From assembly GCA_019637335.1 (NCBI GenBank), contig JAHBVV010000007.1, positions 62,001-126,000 on the forward strand: a stretch of DNA of 64,000 bases, written 5' to 3'. The DNA comes from Candidatus Hydrogenedentota bacterium (GTDB lineage Bacteria > Hydrogenedentota > Hydrogenedentia > Hydrogenedentales > JAEUWI01). Shown in pieces: positions 62,945-64,000 of this stretch; positions within the stretch are counted from its first letter, which is position 1, and every line of letters begins with the position of its first letter. The notes below the pieces were generated by a model that had not been told where the DNA came from, did no database searches, and saw only the letters and a list, made by a program, of their open reading frames with translations. The position numbers and the translations under genes are program-made.

Positions 62945-64000
62945 CGCTTAATGTCTCCTTGCTCGTCCGTGGCGATGACGGTCTCGGTGAATGAATTGAG
63001 GGATACGTGTTTGGCGAAGAATCGCTCGAGTACGGCTCCCAGCAGGAAGGAGCCGGCGCCTTCGACGGACTCTTCCTCGACGGTGACCTGAATTTCGAGG
63101 CCGCGCGCGAACGCGATCTGGCCGGCTCCCTCGACGCGCCGAATGACGGGGGCGCTCCGCACGTGGCGGAGGCTATTGATCTGCTTGCGGATGGCGGGGT
63201 CGGCCACGGAACCGTAGAGGCCGAGCAATTCGCGCAGCGCGGAGGCGGCGTCCCCCTCCTCGGTATCCATGAGGGACAGGTAGTTGAGGGAGAGGTGGTT
63301 TATGATGCGCCAGGTGAAGCTTCCCTCGGCGAGCGAGGGGCGCGGGGGCGTGGGCCCGGCAATGACGCGTACCCCCTCGATGGGGGCGTTCAGGTCCATG
63401 ATGAAATCGGAGTTCCGGCTGCCGGTCTGCATGAGCAGGGGCAGGTCCCGGTTGGTGCAGAGCGTGTTGAGTGCGAGCTGCTTGATGTTGGGCCGGTATG
63501 GGGCGTTGTTCGCGTCGACGAGGGAGACGTAGACCTCGCTTCCGGCGTATCCGGAGCGCGTGCCGTGGTTCAATTCGCGGTCGGAGAGGCGTCGCGGCAT
63601 CCGGAAGCTGGAGAAGTAGGCGCGGCTTTCGAGGTCGTATCCCTTGGCGGAATAGAAGGGCTCGAAGACCTGGCGGTCGCCCATCTGGCTGCCGTAGCCG
63701 ACGATCTGGTTGATCTGGTACACCTCGAAGTCGAGGGGGCGCGTGCGATCGCCGACGACGTGGAAGCGGTGCTTCGTGTCGGAGACGTCCACCTGGTCGG
63801 GCTGCATGGGGAAGAGGTTGATGGCGGGCGCGCAGTTGAGGACGAAATTGGAGGCGGCGACTTCGTTTTCGAGGCGCGGGTCGCCGTGTTTGAGGAGGAT
63901 GAACAGATCCAACTCGGAGGTGACGGCGTTGCCGATGTACTTTCCGAGGCCGCCGATTTCGAAAAACATGTAGCGCTGCGGGAACGCGAAGTACTCGTGC
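62908..64000 (-). CDS. tssF: TssF, T6SS baseplate wedge protein (N-terminus beyond the window)
   Basis: The frame runs off the right edge; about 364 C-terminal residues of a family usually near 600 long are visible. Landmarks are EYFAFPQRYMFFEIGGL, FVLNCAPAINLFPMQPD, VYQINQIVGYGSQM and LEIQVTVEE. The stop lies inside the tssG start region. Other T6SS genes probably continue to the right. Confidence 0.92.
   Translation of the reverse strand, partial: HEYFAFPQRYMFFEIGGLGKYIGNAVTSELDLFILLKHGDPRLENEVAASNFVLNCAPAINLFPMQPDQVDVSDTKHRFHVVGDRTRPLDFEVYQINQIVGYGSQMGDRQVFEPFYSAKGYDLESRAYFSSFRMPRRLSDRELNHGTRSGYAGSEVYVSLVDANNAPYRPNIKQLALNTLCTNRDLPLLMQTGSRNSDFIMDLNAPIEGVRVIAGPTPPRPSLAEGSFTWRIINHLSLNYLSLMDTEEGDAASALRELLGLYGSVADPAIRKQINSLRHVRSAPVIRRVEGAGQIAFARGLEIQVTVEEESVEGAGSFLLGAVLERFFAKHVSLNSFTETVIATDEQGDIKRWKARMGQRKLV

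Overview
The window holds two kinds of DNA joined at about position 28,410. Left of the junction (1 to about 28,410) is most of an integrated mobile element. Right of it (to 64,000) is GC-rich resident chromosome. The junction lies inside a comM (Mg-chelatase-like AAA+) gene, which is cut off just after the residues AMNP. The last gene of the element is a large serine recombinase whose reading frame runs into comM and borrows its stop codon there. The other end of the element and the rest of comM lie beyond the left edge. The host looks like a Gram-negative bacterium with many lipoproteins, PKD, PEGA and FG-GAP proteins, intergenic repeats of a kind I associate with planctomycete/verrucomicrobial/Hydrogenedentes-type genomes, and a type VI secretion system (T6SS). 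The phylum is an inference with low confidence.

Element, left to right: a LexA-type winged-helix repressor cut by the edge; a 123-bp MITE with a CTAA target duplication; a MerR-like helix-turn-helix protein; a 2355-residue membrane-anchored tail-fibre-like protein with an S74 self-cleaving chaperone; a minus-strand operon of two TraG/HerA-type ATPases around a small membrane protein, the larger ATPase having a C-terminal nuclease-like domain; a divergent pair (SWIM zinc-finger protein and a Cas4/AddB-like 4-Cys nuclease); a complete qatABCD anti-phage operon; an orphan restriction-controller-like HTH gene with a C-box-like operator; three secreted proteins, one with Big2 domains and a long repeat array; a small membrane protein and a CDP-alcohol phosphatidyltransferase; and the serine recombinase. 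The ATPases, membrane protein, SWIM protein and nuclease together look like an uncharacterised DNA-transfer or DNA-processing module, protected by Qat.

Host part: truncated comM; a DegT-family protein lacking the PLP lysine; a TetR-Rnk fusion followed by a free-standing Rnk; repeat-rich spacers; an FG-GAP protein; a CobW-family GTPase; a PKD-array lipoprotein with a PEGA/PDZ partner; a di-haem peroxidase coupled to a membrane PAS sensor; a LysM/peptidoglycan-binding protein and a large amidohydrolase; and a minus-strand T6SS cluster (tssF, tssG, vgrG, an accessory gene, tssJ, tssK, tssL, tssM) that runs off the right edge. Sheath (tssB/C), Hcp, TssE and ClpV genes are not in the window.

The most unusual observations are the A9 tract near the 3' end of tssM, which joins TssM by a one-base shift to three Ig-like domains that have no start codon of their own; the integrase gene that ends inside its target; the ATPase-nuclease module; the lysine-less DegT protein; and the TetR-Rnk fusion.
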